DNA of 64,000 bases from Nisaea acidiphila (GTDB lineage Bacteria > Pseudomonadota > Alphaproteobacteria > Thalassobaculales > Thalassobaculaceae), in assembly GCF_024662015.1 (NCBI RefSeq), contig NZ_CP102480.1, positions 2,638,501 through 2,702,500 of the forward strand, given 5' to 3'. Shown here in pieces: positions 23,872 to 32,846 of this stretch. A program made the translations under genes and the position numbers. The notes below the pieces were generated by a model. It saw only the letters and a program-made list of their open reading frames with translations, was not told the origin of the DNA and ran no database searches. Within the stretch, counting starts at the first letter, position 1. Each line of letters begins with the position of its first letter.

Positions 23872-24219
23872 GTGTCGAAAACAGGGGCGTCCGAAAGTGA
23901 TGAGGAAAATGCAGCTCGGAAGTTTTTTGGGTGGGAGTGCTCTCGATTAAGGAAAGATTTTTTTTCATTCGGATGGCTTGGACCGATTGTGTTGGCGCTG
24001 GGGATCGCTGCGTTTGCCGTCGGACTTTCGTGCCCTAAATGGCAAGGCTCCATGGCGGGGAGCTGTGCTTTACTGGTCGTGATTGCAATGGCCTTCGACT
24101 ACTTCTTTTTTCCAAAGCCGGGCGACGGGATCAAGGCGCCCAATCCGTGGCTGCGGATTCCAAGTGGAATTTTGGCGTCTGGGTCGGCAATTCTCTGGAT
24201 ACTTGACGGTTGGCCGTAG
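23872..24219 (+). CDS. Small membrane protein, AT-richer than its surroundings
   Basis: A 115-residue protein with a charged N-terminus (about residues 1-32) and three hydrophobic segments near 33-57, 63-82 and 95-112, suggesting an integral membrane protein. GTG start with GGAGGAG 5 bp upstream; a TTG 20 codons earlier is less likely. Codon use has more T and A in third positions than neighbours, and the gene lies next to repeat copies, both hinting at transfer. No family recognised. Confidence 0.55.
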   Translation: MSKTGASESDEENAARKFFGWECSRLRKDFFSFGWLGPIVLALGIAAFAVGLSCPKWQGSMAGSCALLVVIAMAFDYFFFPKPGDGIKAPNPWLRIPSGILASGSAILWILDGWP

Positions 24220-24274
24220 TGATATTTGGTCAAGCCAATTGCGCCGTGATTGGCTTGGATCGGCACGATGCTCC

Positions 24275-24952
24275 TCAAATCAGCTCCTGCTCCCGATCGT
24301 CCGTCTCCCCATACCGCTGCAGCGACGGCTTCTTCAGCCCCTCGTAGAGTTTCTCGATCCCGGCATTGATCTCGCGGTTGTTGCGCTCGAAGAGCGAGTT
24401 GCCTTGGAGGTCGCTCTCGACCAGCAGCGGGCCGAACTTTTCCACCTCCAGCACCCACATCGCCTGGGCGATGCCGAGTTCGTCGAGCCAGTGGGCCGCG
24501 CGAACCTGATTGATGCCGCGTCCCAAGAGCGCGCCGGTGCCGTAGCCGACGGTGGTGAGATAGACCGCGCCGGCGGGCACGAAGAGGGCCTTGTAATCCT
24601 CCTCCGACATACCGCCCTTGCCGACGATCAGCTTGGCGCCGGAGGCGGCGAACCAGTCCTTCATCCATCTCGAGAAGCGGAAGCTGGCGGTGGCGGTGAC
24701 GGCGCTGACCTTCAGGCTGCCGTCCTCCTGCTGGGCCGCGGCGGGGGAGCAGTGGAAATTGACGTTGCCGATCTCCGCGAAGGGGGCGGGCGGCGTCTCG
24801 CCATTCTCGAGCATTCGTCTGTAGACGCCCTCGCGCGCCGTATAGATCAGGCCGTCGAGATAGACCACGTCGCCGAGTTCCAGCCCGGCCAGATCCGCGT
24901 CCGTGACCGGGGTCTTCAGGCGGACCGTTTTGCGCTCGCGGGCATTTCCCAT
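24275..24952 (-). CDS. Class I fumarate hydratase/tartrate dehydratase, beta subunit
   Basis: A 225-residue C-terminal-type subunit (TtdB/FumA C-domain family). GDVVYLDGLIYTAREGVYRRM is near residue 30, VGKGGMSEEDY is the typical KGG segment around residue 118, and VGYGTGALLGRGINQV follows. Start at 24952 (MGNARERKTVRLK) fits the family; the longer frame upstream overlaps the alpha gene in another frame. The beta start lies inside the end of alpha (37-bp overlap), so translation is coupled. Confidence 0.88.
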   Translation of the reverse strand: MGNARERKTVRLKTPVTDADLAGLELGDVVYLDGLIYTAREGVYRRMLENGETPPAPFAEIGNVNFHCSPAAAQQEDGSLKVSAVTATASFRFSRWMKDWFAASGAKLIVGKGGMSEEDYKALFVPAGAVYLTTVGYGTGALLGRGINQVRAAHWLDELGIAQAMWVLEVEKFGPLLVESDLQGNSLFERNNREINAGIEKLYEGLKKPSLQRYGETDDREQELI

Positions 24953-25878
24953 GAGACACTCTCCCGTCGCATATAGGGGGTGAACCAGTTCGGGTCGGTG
25001 CGGAATTCCGTCCGGCCGTCGGCATGGAGGCGCACGGTGGCGCGGCGCGAGGAGAGGCAGAAGGCGTGCAGGCTCATCGGCATGCCGCCTGTATGGGTAT
25101 AGCCGACCTCGATATGGCAATCGACCACCATGCTCTTGCCGACGAAGCCCATCGCGCCCATGCCGATGCTATTGCCGAGTTCCTGCAGCTCCAGCTCCAG
25201 CTCGGCGATCTTCGGGTCCGGGTTGCGGTCTCCGACGGTGCGCAGGCACGCGGCCTGCTTGCCGAGCACCATGCAGGTATCCTTGGAGCCGCCCAGCCCG
25301 ACGCCGACGATCGCCGGCTGGCAGGCGAGGCCCCTTTTTCCGAAGGCGATCATGCCGTCGAGGAAGAAGCGCTTGATGCCGTCGATCCCGTCGCCGGGGA
25401 AGAGCATGCGGTAGTCGGTGCCGAAGAGCCCGCCCTTGTGCACCGTGGTGATGTCGACCCAGTCCGCGTCCGGCTCGAAGCTGTATTCGATCTCGGGCGC
25501 GTTGATGCCGACATTGTTGTTGTGATCGGTGCGCCAGAGCGGATGGACCCGGTTGGGGCGGAGCGGAATGTCGTGGGTGGCCCGCGCGGTGGCGCTGCGG
25601 AGCGCCTCCTCGAGGGCTATAAACCCGCCTTCCAGTTTGGCCTCGTTGCCCGCCTTCACGTAGTAGCGCGGCACGCCGGTATCGGCGCACATCGGCCGGC
25701 GGTCTTCCTTCGCCGCCTCGTAATTCTCCAGCATGGCCTCGAGCACGAAGGCGGAAAGGTCGCCATCCTCCGCCGAGGCCATCTGTTTGATGCCCGCGAG
25801 ATAATCGTCGGGGATATCGATCCCGGCCTTGAACATGATCTCGTAGGCAGCCTGTTCGACTGCTTCTTTTGCGATCAC
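24916..25878 (-). CDS. Class I fumarate hydratase/tartrate dehydratase, alpha subunit
   Basis: A 320-residue Fe-S subunit. A cysteine lies in MCADTGVP (Cys64), more in LACQPAIVGVGLGG and GGSKDTC, matching the three-cysteine 4Fe-4S cluster of class I hydro-lyases. With the beta subunit it dehydrates malate to fumarate, or tartrate to oxaloacetate. A nearby succinate dehydrogenase/fumarate reductase operon favours fumarase, but two-subunit enzymes of both specificities look alike. The last 12 or so codons overlap the beta gene. Confidence 0.87.
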   Translation of the reverse strand: MIAKEAVEQAAYEIMFKAGIDIPDDYLAGIKQMASAEDGDLSAFVLEAMLENYEAAKEDRRPMCADTGVPRYYVKAGNEAKLEGGFIALEEALRSATARATHDIPLRPNRVHPLWRTDHNNNVGINAPEIEYSFEPDADWVDITTVHKGGLFGTDYRMLFPGDGIDGIKRFFLDGMIAFGKRGLACQPAIVGVGLGGSKDTCMVLGKQAACLRTVGDRNPDPKIAELELELQELGNSIGMGAMGFVGKSMVVDCHIEVGYTHTGGMPMSLHAFCLSSRRATVRLHADGRTEFRTDPNWFTPYMRRESVSWEMPASAKRSA

Positions 25879-26013
25879 CGGCGCTCCTCCCTTTAGACAC
25901 GAGGCCTGGCTGGGGAGAAGCCTAGCTGCTTTCCGGAGAGTTGGGGAAGGGGAGATCCGGAAAAGGAGCCGTGTCGGGAGGGCGCCGGTGAACCTCGGAA
26001 ACGGAGTGGGGCG

Positions 26014-26619
26014 TCAGGGTTTCGTGCTCACGATCTCCCAGACCTCGCCCGGGCGGAGGCACGCGGTGCCGGTCTGGACCTGCTCGGCTGGACCGACCGT
26101 CACGCTGCGCTGGAACTCGCGGCAATAGTCGCTCTTCGCGGGCAGCTTGCCCTGGCGGATCTTCCAGTCGCCGTCCGGCATCAGGCAGGCCGTGCCGTAA
26201 GCATCGACCTCCGCGCCGCCGACGCGGATGCGGTCCTGGTATTCCCGGCAATAGGGCGCTTCCTTGGCCACGGCCGGCGTGACAGGCGTGACCGGGATCA
26301 CCGGCGCCGCTTTCGGCGCATGGCGGCTCAGCCTCTGCGGGCTCGGCGGCCCCTCGATCCAGAGGCAGCGGCCTGCATCCATGCGGAAATAGCCGAAACC
26401 GCCGTGATGGGGGTGCCGCATCATGTGGAACTCGGGATAGCTGGCGCAGAAGCCGGGCCTGAGGTCGAAGGCGGGCTCGGGGCTCTTGCCGTGCTGGGGC
26501 GGCTTGCCCGGCGGATGTCCCGGGCCGGAGGCGGCAAGCGCCTCGGCGGCCGCGACGGTGAGGAGCATCGCCGTCAGTCCGGCGGCGATGCGGAGAAGAA
26601 GGGTTCTGGCAGTGGCCAT
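26014..26619 (-). CDS. Secreted protein with two surface-antigen-like repeats
   Basis: A 201-residue protein with a signal peptide (hydrophobic residues about 8-29, cleavage near ALA). A Pro/His-rich region (30-80) follows, then two copies of a roughly 35-residue unit in the C-terminal half: YCREYQDRIRVGGAEV...YGTACLMPDGDWKI and YCREFQRSVTVGP...TGTACLRPGEVWEI. The unit resembles the C-terminal domain of rickettsial 17-kDa-type surface antigens. Probably periplasmic or outer-membrane associated; the role is unknown. Confidence 0.7.
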   Translation of the reverse strand: MATARTLLLRIAAGLTAMLLTVAAAEALAASGPGHPPGKPPQHGKSPEPAFDLRPGFCASYPEFHMMRHPHHGGFGYFRMDAGRCLWIEGPPSPQRLSRHAPKAAPVIPVTPVTPAVAKEAPYCREYQDRIRVGGAEVDAYGTACLMPDGDWKIRQGKLPAKSDYCREFQRSVTVGPAEQVQTGTACLRPGEVWEIVSTKP

Positions 26620-26710
26620 GGGTTCGGTCCCGTTCGATCGTTCTGATCCCTAGAACGGGCCCGGCGCCCGCGATCCGTCGCGCGGCGCTGTAAAGTTTTG
26701 TGAATGTGGC

Positions 26711-27997
26711 CTATTTGCCGTCCGGTTTCTTCAGCGCACGGCGGGTCAGGCGGTGCAGGAAGAACCAGAGCGCGACGACAAGCAACGGCAGCAGCGCCGC
26801 CGAGGCGACGGTCGTGTCGAGCTTGACCAGACCCGTCTTCACCATTCCGTCGAGCAGGTATTTCAGCAGGTTCACCGCGTAATAGCTGATCGCCACCACG
26901 GAGAGCCCCTCGACCGTGCGCTGGATCGCGAGCGACTGGGCGGCGCGGCGGTTCATGCTGTCGAGCAGGTCGCGGTTCTGCCGCTCGACCTTCACCTCGA
27001 TCCCGGTGCGCAGCAGGCTGGAGAGGCGCGAGGCGCGTTTCGAGATCGCCTCCTGACGGCTCTGCACCGACCAGCAGGTGCGCAGCGCGGGATCGATCCG
27101 CCGCATCAGATAGTCGAAGAGATGGATATAGCCGTTGAAGCTGATCGCGCCGAGCTGGCGCAACCGGCTTTCGACGATCTCGAAATAGGCCGTGCTGGCG
27201 CGGTAGCGGTAGCTCGAATCCGCGATGATGGTCTCCAGCTCGGCGGAGAGCTGGGCCAGCGGGTCGAGCAGGCTCTCGTCGGAGCGTTCGGGATCGCCTT
27301 CGGCCAGCTCCGCGGCGATCTTGGCGAGCCCGCGCTCGATCCGTTCCAGCTTCGGGCTGGAAGCGCGGGCGATCGGCAGGGAGAGCAGGGAGAGGCGCCA
27401 GTAGGTCGCGAGCTCCAGCACGCGCTGCACGGTCTGCCCGAGCAGTTCGGGGCCGAGGTCGCCGGCGCGCAGATACATCCGGTCGAACCCGTCGTCATGG
27501 GTGCGCAGATCGCCGTAGATCTCGACCCGCTCCTTCTCCATGAGGTTGGCGAAGACCTCGTTGCCGTCGAACCAGCGCGAGAGCCGGCCCGTGTCGAGCG
27601 GCGCGTCGATACCGTCGGAGACCGCGAGATGGACCGCGACCAGGACCTCGCCGAACTTGGCTTCCTTCCAGTCCGCCGGCAGCAGGTTGAAGACGGTCTC
27701 CTCGAAGGGCGCATCGAAGGTCTCGGAGCGCAGGAAGGTGTAGGTCGAGAACTCGGTATGGCGTTCCCACTTGACGGTGAAGGGGCCGAGATTGGCGGTG
27801 AAATGCTTCATTTCGGAGGAGGGCTCGGGCTTGCCGTACTTGCGGCAGAGCGCGACCAGATCCTCGAAATCGCGCTCGCCGCCATGCTCGCCGGTGCCGA
27901 AGGCGAGGTGGCTTATGCGCAGGGGCGCTTTCGCCGGCCGGATCGGGCGGGCGTGCAGTTCCAGGGTCAGCTGATCCCGTTCGGGATGAAATTTCAC
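26711..27997 (-). CDS. DUF3422 family membrane protein
   Basis: A 428-residue protein matching the DUF3422 family from its N-terminus (HPERDQLTLELHARPIRP) through HFTANLGPFTVKWERHTEFSTYTF. A long helical middle is followed by two hydrophobic segments near residues 360-380 and 393-415, anchoring it in the membrane. The family is widespread in proteobacteria; its function is not established. The overall shape (soluble head, helical stalk, two C-terminal helices) is faintly like CorA-type transporters. Standalone gene. Confidence 0.85.
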   Translation of the reverse strand: MKFHPERDQLTLELHARPIRPAKAPLRISHLAFGTGEHGGERDFEDLVALCRKYGKPEPSSEMKHFTANLGPFTVKWERHTEFSTYTFLRSETFDAPFEETVFNLLPADWKEAKFGEVLVAVHLAVSDGIDAPLDTGRLSRWFDGNEVFANLMEKERVEIYGDLRTHDDGFDRMYLRAGDLGPELLGQTVQRVLELATYWRLSLLSLPIARASSPKLERIERGLAKIAAELAEGDPERSDESLLDPLAQLSAELETIIADSSYRYRASTAYFEIVESRLRQLGAISFNGYIHLFDYLMRRIDPALRTCWSVQSRQEAISKRASRLSSLLRTGIEVKVERQNRDLLDSMNRRAAQSLAIQRTVEGLSVVAISYYAVNLLKYLLDGMVKTGLVKLDTTVASAALLPLLVVALWFFLHRLTRRALKKPDGK

Positions 27998-28111
27998 GTC
28001 TCGTGCCCTCCGTCGGAGCAGGACCGGTCCCGATCTCCCTTACAGTTTCGCGGCGCGTTCCCCAATGAGGCACCTTGCCGCGCTCATCCGGTCGCGTCTA
28101 TTCCGCCGGAC

Positions 28112-29866
28112 TCATTCCGCTGCCGTGGGCGGCGCCCCCGCCTCGTCCTCGATCAGCGACTGGCCCGGCGCGACGACGGAGAAGTCGACCGGCACCATGT
28201 CCAGCGCCAGACCGGCCTCGCTCTGCGTCACGCGGGTGAAGCGCGTCTCCTCCAGCGATCCGGTCTCAGGGAAATCCTCGCGGTAATGCGCGCCGCGGCT
28301 GTCCTCGCGGCCGAGCGCCGCCGATGCGATGACCGTGCCGATATCGATCTGGCTTTCGAGGTTCATCCAGTCGTGCCAGGTGAGATTGAAGCTGCGGTCG
28401 CCGTCGGCGAGGCCGGTCTCGTGCAGTTCGGCGCGAAGATCGCCGAGCCCTGTCATCGCCTCCGCCAATCCGGTCCGGTCGCGCAGGATGCCGACCTTGT
28501 CCCACATCAGCCGCCAGAGCCGCTCGCGCAGGTCGGAAAGGTCGCCGCCGCCGGCCGCGAAGGGCCGCTCCGCGCGGTCGAGCCCTGACTCGATCACGTT
28601 CCGGTCCGCCTCCTTCCAGCTTGCACCCGCCTTCACGAAGGCCGCCATGCTCTCGCCCGCGATGCCGCCGAAGACGGTGGAGTTCGCGACCCCGTTGCCG
28701 CCGAGCCGGTTCGCGCCGTGCACGCCGCCGCAATCCTCGCCGGCGGCGAAGAGGCCGGGCAGGGCGGTGGCGCAATCCAGCTCGAACTCGACGCCGCCCA
28801 TCATGTAATGCGCCGTCGGCACCACCTCGACGCGGCCGCCCGCGAGATCGAAGCCGCAATCGGCGCAGCGCTCGACCATGCCTTTGAAACGCTGGCGGAC
28901 GCTGTCGGGCCCAAGATGCGCCATCTCGATATAAACCCCGCCGTTCGGCGTCGTATTTCCGTCCCGCATCTCGGCATAGATCGCGCGGCTGACGATGTCC
29001 CGGGTCGCCCGCTCGCCATGGGCATGGTAGCGGGTCATGAAGCGCTCGCCGTCGCCGTTGAGAAGATAGCCGCCGGCGCCGCGCAGCCCCTCCTCCAGAA
29101 CCGTGCCGGTCATCCGCGTGTCGGTCCCGGCGAGGAGGCCCGTCGGGTGGAACTGCACCATCTCCATGTCGCGCAGCGGCAGGCCGCGGCGGAGTGCCAT
29201 GCCCATGCCGTCGCAGGCCTTGTCGCCGGAGGGCGTGTGGTAGAGATACATGGTCGGCCCGCCGCCGCTCGCGAGCAGCACGGCCTTGGCCTCGACATAG
29301 CGGTAGCGGCCCGTGCGCATGTCGATCAGCAGCACGCCGGCGATGCCGCTGCCGTCGCGTGCCGGGACCAGCTCGATCGCCCGGTGCTCCTCCAGCTTGT
29401 TCACGCCGCGGGCCCAGACCTGTTCCATCAGCCGGTTGACGATCTCGATGCCGGTGAGGTCGCCCTTGTGCACGGTGCGGTCGAAGCTCTGCCCGGCGAA
29501 GGCCTTCTGGTGCAGCGAGCCGTCCGGATTGCGGTCGAAGAAGCAGCCGAGCTCGTTCTCCAGCTCGTGGATCCGTTCGACCGCCTTCTCCACCAGCTTC
29601 CAGGCGAGGTCCTGGCGCGGCAGCCACTTGCCGCCGACGATGGTGTCCATGAAGTGCCGCTCGACGCTGTCGCCGGGCGCGAGCGCGACGTTGTAGCCGC
29701 CCTGCACCATGCGGGTGCAGCCGCATTTGCCGATCAGCCCCTTCACCGCGATGGTGACGTCGAGCTCCGGATCGGCCTGCAGCGCGTGCAGGGCCGCCAT
29801 CAGCCCGGCCCCGCCGGAGCCGATGATCAGGATGTCGGTGCGGAGGGTATCGATCTCGCGGCTCAT
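28112..29866 (-). CDS. Succinate dehydrogenase/fumarate reductase flavoprotein subunit, atypical
   Basis: A 584-residue FAD protein, last gene of a four-gene operon. It has the FAD motif IIGSGGAGLMAA (residues 14-25), substrate/catalytic segments LEEGLRGAGGYLLNGDGERFM and PTAHYMMGGV, and ANRLGGNGVANSTVFGG. In canonical SdhA/FrdA the FAD is covalently bound to the His of SHT; here that place is Cys50 (GKCGCTRMVQGG), so flavin attachment probably differs. Its ATG overlaps the stop of the anchor gene (ATGA). L-aspartate oxidase is excluded by the anchors and Fe-S subunit beside it. The direction (succinate oxidation or fumarate reduction) is unclear. Confidence 0.82.
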   Translation of the reverse strand: MSREIDTLRTDILIIGSGGAGLMAALHALQADPELDVTIAVKGLIGKCGCTRMVQGGYNVALAPGDSVERHFMDTIVGGKWLPRQDLAWKLVEKAVERIHELENELGCFFDRNPDGSLHQKAFAGQSFDRTVHKGDLTGIEIVNRLMEQVWARGVNKLEEHRAIELVPARDGSGIAGVLLIDMRTGRYRYVEAKAVLLASGGGPTMYLYHTPSGDKACDGMGMALRRGLPLRDMEMVQFHPTGLLAGTDTRMTGTVLEEGLRGAGGYLLNGDGERFMTRYHAHGERATRDIVSRAIYAEMRDGNTTPNGGVYIEMAHLGPDSVRQRFKGMVERCADCGFDLAGGRVEVVPTAHYMMGGVEFELDCATALPGLFAAGEDCGGVHGANRLGGNGVANSTVFGGIAGESMAAFVKAGASWKEADRNVIESGLDRAERPFAAGGGDLSDLRERLWRLMWDKVGILRDRTGLAEAMTGLGDLRAELHETGLADGDRSFNLTWHDWMNLESQIDIGTVIASAALGREDSRGAHYREDFPETGSLEETRFTRVTQSEAGLALDMVPVDFSVVAPGQSLIEDEAGAPPTAAE

Positions 29867-30204
29867 GCGACCATGATCCAGAAGACAAGGCCGGCCAGCA
29901 CGGAAGCGCCGGCGCCGAGGGAGATCAGCATTTTAAGCGGGTCGCGCCAGGGCAGGAACTCAAGCGCCAGAACGCGCAGCCCGAACCCGAGATGCAGGGT
30001 CAGCAGCATGACGAGGCCCCACTCGGCCACCTTCACCAGCGGCCGGTCGGTCCAGACGAGCATGCCGTCGAGCGCGTCGCCGCCCTCCAGCGCGAGACCG
30101 AGAACGAGGAAATGCGCCGGCAGGAAAAGAGCGAGGGCGAGGCCGGACAGCCGGTGCCCGAGCGCCGCCCACCAGCCGGGATGATTGCGCGAGGCCCGGA
30201 TCAT
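29863..30204 (-). CDS. Succinate dehydrogenase membrane anchor, cytochrome b subunit (SdhC-like)
   Basis: A 113-residue protein with three hydrophobic helices. GHRLSGLALALFLPAHF matches the SdhC quinone/haem signature (His-Arg-x-Ser-Gly followed by a His), and a second conserved motif TLHLGFGLRVLALEF lies in helix 2-3. Start at 30204 (MIRASRNHPGWW) overlaps the upstream anchor stop by 4 bp. It couples the flavoprotein and Fe-S subunits to the quinone pool. Confidence 0.8.
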   Translation of the reverse strand: MIRASRNHPGWWAALGHRLSGLALALFLPAHFLVLGLALEGGDALDGMLVWTDRPLVKVAEWGLVMLLTLHLGFGLRVLALEFLPWRDPLKMLISLGAGASVLAGLVFWIMVA

Positions 30205-30530
30205 GCCGTCACCGCCCAGATGGCGCGGAGGCCGAGCGCGAGCAGCAGCAGGGCGAAACCGCCTGTCGCGAGATCGAGGGAGCGGCCGCGCCAGCGGGTC
30301 CATTCGCGGAGAATGTTGCGCAGCCCGATCGGCGCATGCAGCGATGCCGCAAGCACGAAGAGGCCGTAGAAGCCGGCCCAGAAGAGGTTGCCTTTCGTCC
30401 GGCCGAGGATCTCGCCCGCCGAGAGCCCGCCCTCGACGGCGTAGAGGATCAGGCCGAGATGCACCAGCACCAGCGGCGCCAGCAGCATGGCGCTTGCGCG
30501 CTGCAGCAAATAGAGCCGCGCCTCCAGCAT
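30201..30530 (-). CDS. Succinate dehydrogenase membrane anchor, second subunit (SdhD/FrdD-like)
   Basis: A 109-residue protein with three predicted membrane helices. QRASAMLLAPLVLVHLGLI in helix 1 and SLHAPIGLRNILREW after helix 2 repeat the layout of the other anchor, with a His in each, as in SdhC-type subunits. The two anchors look like paralogues rather than a standard C/D pair. Start at 30530 shares TGATG with the Fe-S subunit stop. Confidence 0.77.
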   Translation of the reverse strand: MLEARLYLLQRASAMLLAPLVLVHLGLILYAVEGGLSAGEILGRTKGNLFWAGFYGLFVLAASLHAPIGLRNILREWTRWRGRSLDLATGGFALLLLALGLRAIWAVTA

Positions 30531-31264
30531 CAGAGCTCTCCCCGCATGAGCGCGGCGAGCGTCATCCGCTTCAGCCCGGCGATCCCGGCGGTCGGGTTGA
30601 TCCCGACCGGGCAATGCTCGACGCAGCTTCCGTGGCTGTGGCAGGAATGGCAGCCGCCGCTTTCCGAGACCGCGCGCAGCACCGAGGAGCTGTCCGCGTC
30701 GCGCTCGTCATTGGCGAGCGTCCAGGCCCGGTTGAGGGCGGCGGGCCCGAGATAGCTCTCGTCCCAGCTGACGACGTCGCAGGCGGCGTAGCAGACCGCG
30801 CAATTGATGCATTCGATCCCGGCATCGGCCGCGGTGCGGGCCGGGCTTTCCGGCGAAACCGGTGCCATCGGCTCGTGCCTTGTCCGGGTCGGTTCGTGCC
30901 GGCCGCGGGCGTCCTGCCACTTCTCGAAGAAGGGCGCCATGTCGGTCGCGAGATCCTTGATCTTCGGGAGATTGGCGAGCGGCTCGATGCGGAGTTTGCC
31001 GCTCTCGGCGACTTTCGCCACATGGGTCCGGCAGGTCCAGCGCGGCTTGCCGTTCACCTGCATAGCGCAGGAGCCGCACATCCCGACCCGGCAGGCGAAA
31101 CGGTAGGCCAGCGCGGGCTCGGCGTTCCGCTGCACCCAGGTCACCACGTCCAGCACGGTCTGGCTTGCCTGGCGAGGCACGCGATAGGTCCGGAGCGCGC
31201 CGTCCTCGGCCCCGCGCCAGATCTCGACCTCCAGCATTTCCTCCGTATCGGCGGTGTCTTGCAT
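30530..31264 (-). CDS. Succinate dehydrogenase/fumarate reductase iron-sulfur subunit
   Basis: A 244-residue protein, first gene of the operon. An N-terminal ferredoxin domain carries the 2Fe-2S ligands (CRVGMCGSCAMQVNG and a later Cys in RWTCRTH), and a C-terminal domain carries CINCAVCYAACD and CHSCHSHGSCVEHCPVGINP for the 4Fe-4S and 3Fe-4S clusters. The last motif is spaced differently from canonical SdhB. It passes electrons between the flavin and quinone sites. Gene order is B-anchor-anchor-A, not sdhCDAB. Confidence 0.85.
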   Translation of the reverse strand: MQDTADTEEMLEVEIWRGAEDGALRTYRVPRQASQTVLDVVTWVQRNAEPALAYRFACRVGMCGSCAMQVNGKPRWTCRTHVAKVAESGKLRIEPLANLPKIKDLATDMAPFFEKWQDARGRHEPTRTRHEPMAPVSPESPARTAADAGIECINCAVCYAACDVVSWDESYLGPAALNRAWTLANDERDADSSSVLRAVSESGGCHSCHSHGSCVEHCPVGINPTAGIAGLKRMTLAALMRGEL

Positions 31265-31357
31265 GCCACCACTCCTTAGCTTTGGGATGGAGTGTGGCGC
31301 CTATTCGGAGTGGCGGAAAGGGGCGGGCGTGGAAAAAGTCCGGTTCGGCCCCGGCGC

Positions 31358-32785
31358 CTAGCTGTAGCGGCTTTGGCCCCAGAAACCGGGCCGGGTTTCC
31401 AGCAGATGCTGAAGGCCGGTGCGCTCCAGCGCCTTGGCGATGGCGGCGTCGGCCGCGTCCAGCACCGCGTCCTCGTCGAGGCTCAGCACCTTGCGGCCGC
31501 GCATCAGGATGCGGCCGTCGACGATGGTGGTGTCGATGTCGGCGGCGTTGGCGAAATAGATCGCCCGGTGCAGCGGCATGTTGGCCGGCACCAGATGTGG
31601 TTTCCTGAGGTCGAGCAGCACGATGTCGGCCTTCTTGCCGGTTTCGAGCGAGCCGATTTCCGTCTCCATGCCGATGGCCTTCGCGGCGTCGATGGTGACC
31701 ATCTCCAGCGCCTTGCCGGGCGGCAGGATCTGATCGTCGCGGAAATGGCGGCGGTGGTAATGCATCGCCTGCTGCATGTGCCGGAACATGTCGCCGGAAC
31801 GGTCCGGCGCCGGCGCGTCCGAGCCGATGGCCACGGTGACGCCGAGATCGATCAGTTCCGGCGTCGGACAGCGGCCGCGCACCGAGGCGATGGCAGAGGG
31901 ATTATGGACGACGCTGGCGCCGCTCTCGCGGAGCGCCGCGATATCCGCTTCCGTCAGGTTCGTGCAGTGGGAAAGGTAGGCATCCGGTCCGAGGATGCCC
32001 TGTTCCCGGTGGGCATAGGCGATGCTGCCCTCGCGGTGGCCGTCCTGGGTGAAACGCAGCCCGAGCTCGCGCGAAAGGGCGCGCACCTGGCGGGCATCGT
32101 CCGTGACCTGCTCGGGCGTGACGCCGTCGGGAAGTGCCTGCTTTTCGTGGCTGACGGGATAGGTGAGGGCGACGGAGAGGCGCCCGTCGGCGCCGCCGTT
32201 CCATCTGTCGGCCAGCGCTCTGCTGACCTCAAGCTGACGCTCGAAGCCGATTTCCCGGTTCGTGCCGGTGTCCCAGTCCTTATAGATCCAGGGGAAGGGC
32301 GGACGGTTGCAGCCGACCGCGACGACGGCGCGGGTGCCGGCCGCGGAGATGGCCTCGCAATGGGCCGCGGCATGGCCCGGATGGTCGGTCCGGCTGATGC
32401 TGTCGCCGCCGCCGAGCATCGATACTCCCGTGGTGACGCCGGCTTTGATCCGCTCCAGCGCGAAGAGCGCGGCGTCCGCGCCCCAGAAATCAGCGTCTGA
32501 GCCGCGCGTGTAGATCTGCTTGCAGGCATCGAACCAGCCCTGGCTGTCGTCGCTCGCCAGCGTTTTCACCAGCGCATGGCCGGCATGGGCATGAGCGTCG
32601 ATCAGGCCGGGCAGCACCAGCATGCCGGAGGCGTCGATCCGTTCCGCATCCTCCGGCGCATGCAAATCGGTGCCGATATCGGCAATGCGCCCATCGCGGA
32701 TCAGGACGCTCGCGCCTTCCAGAACGCGGCGTTCCGCATCGAGTGTGACGACTATGCCGCCTTCGATCAAAAGTGGATGCATCAA
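31358..32785 (-). CDS. Amidohydrolase (ATZ/TRZ-type deaminase family)
   Basis: A 475-residue metal-dependent hydrolase of the group that includes guanine deaminase, S-adenosylhomocysteine/methylthioadenosine deaminase and atrazine chlorohydrolase. It has the metal site DAHAHAGH (HxH at residues 65-67), then a His in FTQDGHREGSIAYAH, LSHCTNLTEADI, and the catalytic aspartate in IGSDAPAPDRSGD. The beta-sandwich parts at both ends are present. Likely substrate is a purine or similar heterocycle; none is fixed by context, though an amino acid/amide ABC transporter lies 1.4 kb away on the other strand. Confidence 0.85.
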   Translation of the reverse strand: MMHPLLIEGGIVVTLDAERRVLEGASVLIRDGRIADIGTDLHAPEDAERIDASGMLVLPGLIDAHAHAGHALVKTLASDDSQGWFDACKQIYTRGSDADFWGADAALFALERIKAGVTTGVSMLGGGDSISRTDHPGHAAAHCEAISAAGTRAVVAVGCNRPPFPWIYKDWDTGTNREIGFERQLEVSRALADRWNGGADGRLSVALTYPVSHEKQALPDGVTPEQVTDDARQVRALSRELGLRFTQDGHREGSIAYAHREQGILGPDAYLSHCTNLTEADIAALRESGASVVHNPSAIASVRGRCPTPELIDLGVTVAIGSDAPAPDRSGDMFRHMQQAMHYHRRHFRDDQILPPGKALEMVTIDAAKAIGMETEIGSLETGKKADIVLLDLRKPHLVPANMPLHRAIYFANAADIDTTIVDGRILMRGRKVLSLDEDAVLDAADAAIAKALERTGLQHLLETRPGFWGQSRYS

Positions 32786-32846
32786 TGTCTTGCTGTGCGC
32801 AACCGGAAGTTAATTTACGAACGCGCCACTGCGGACGCCGTCGCCA

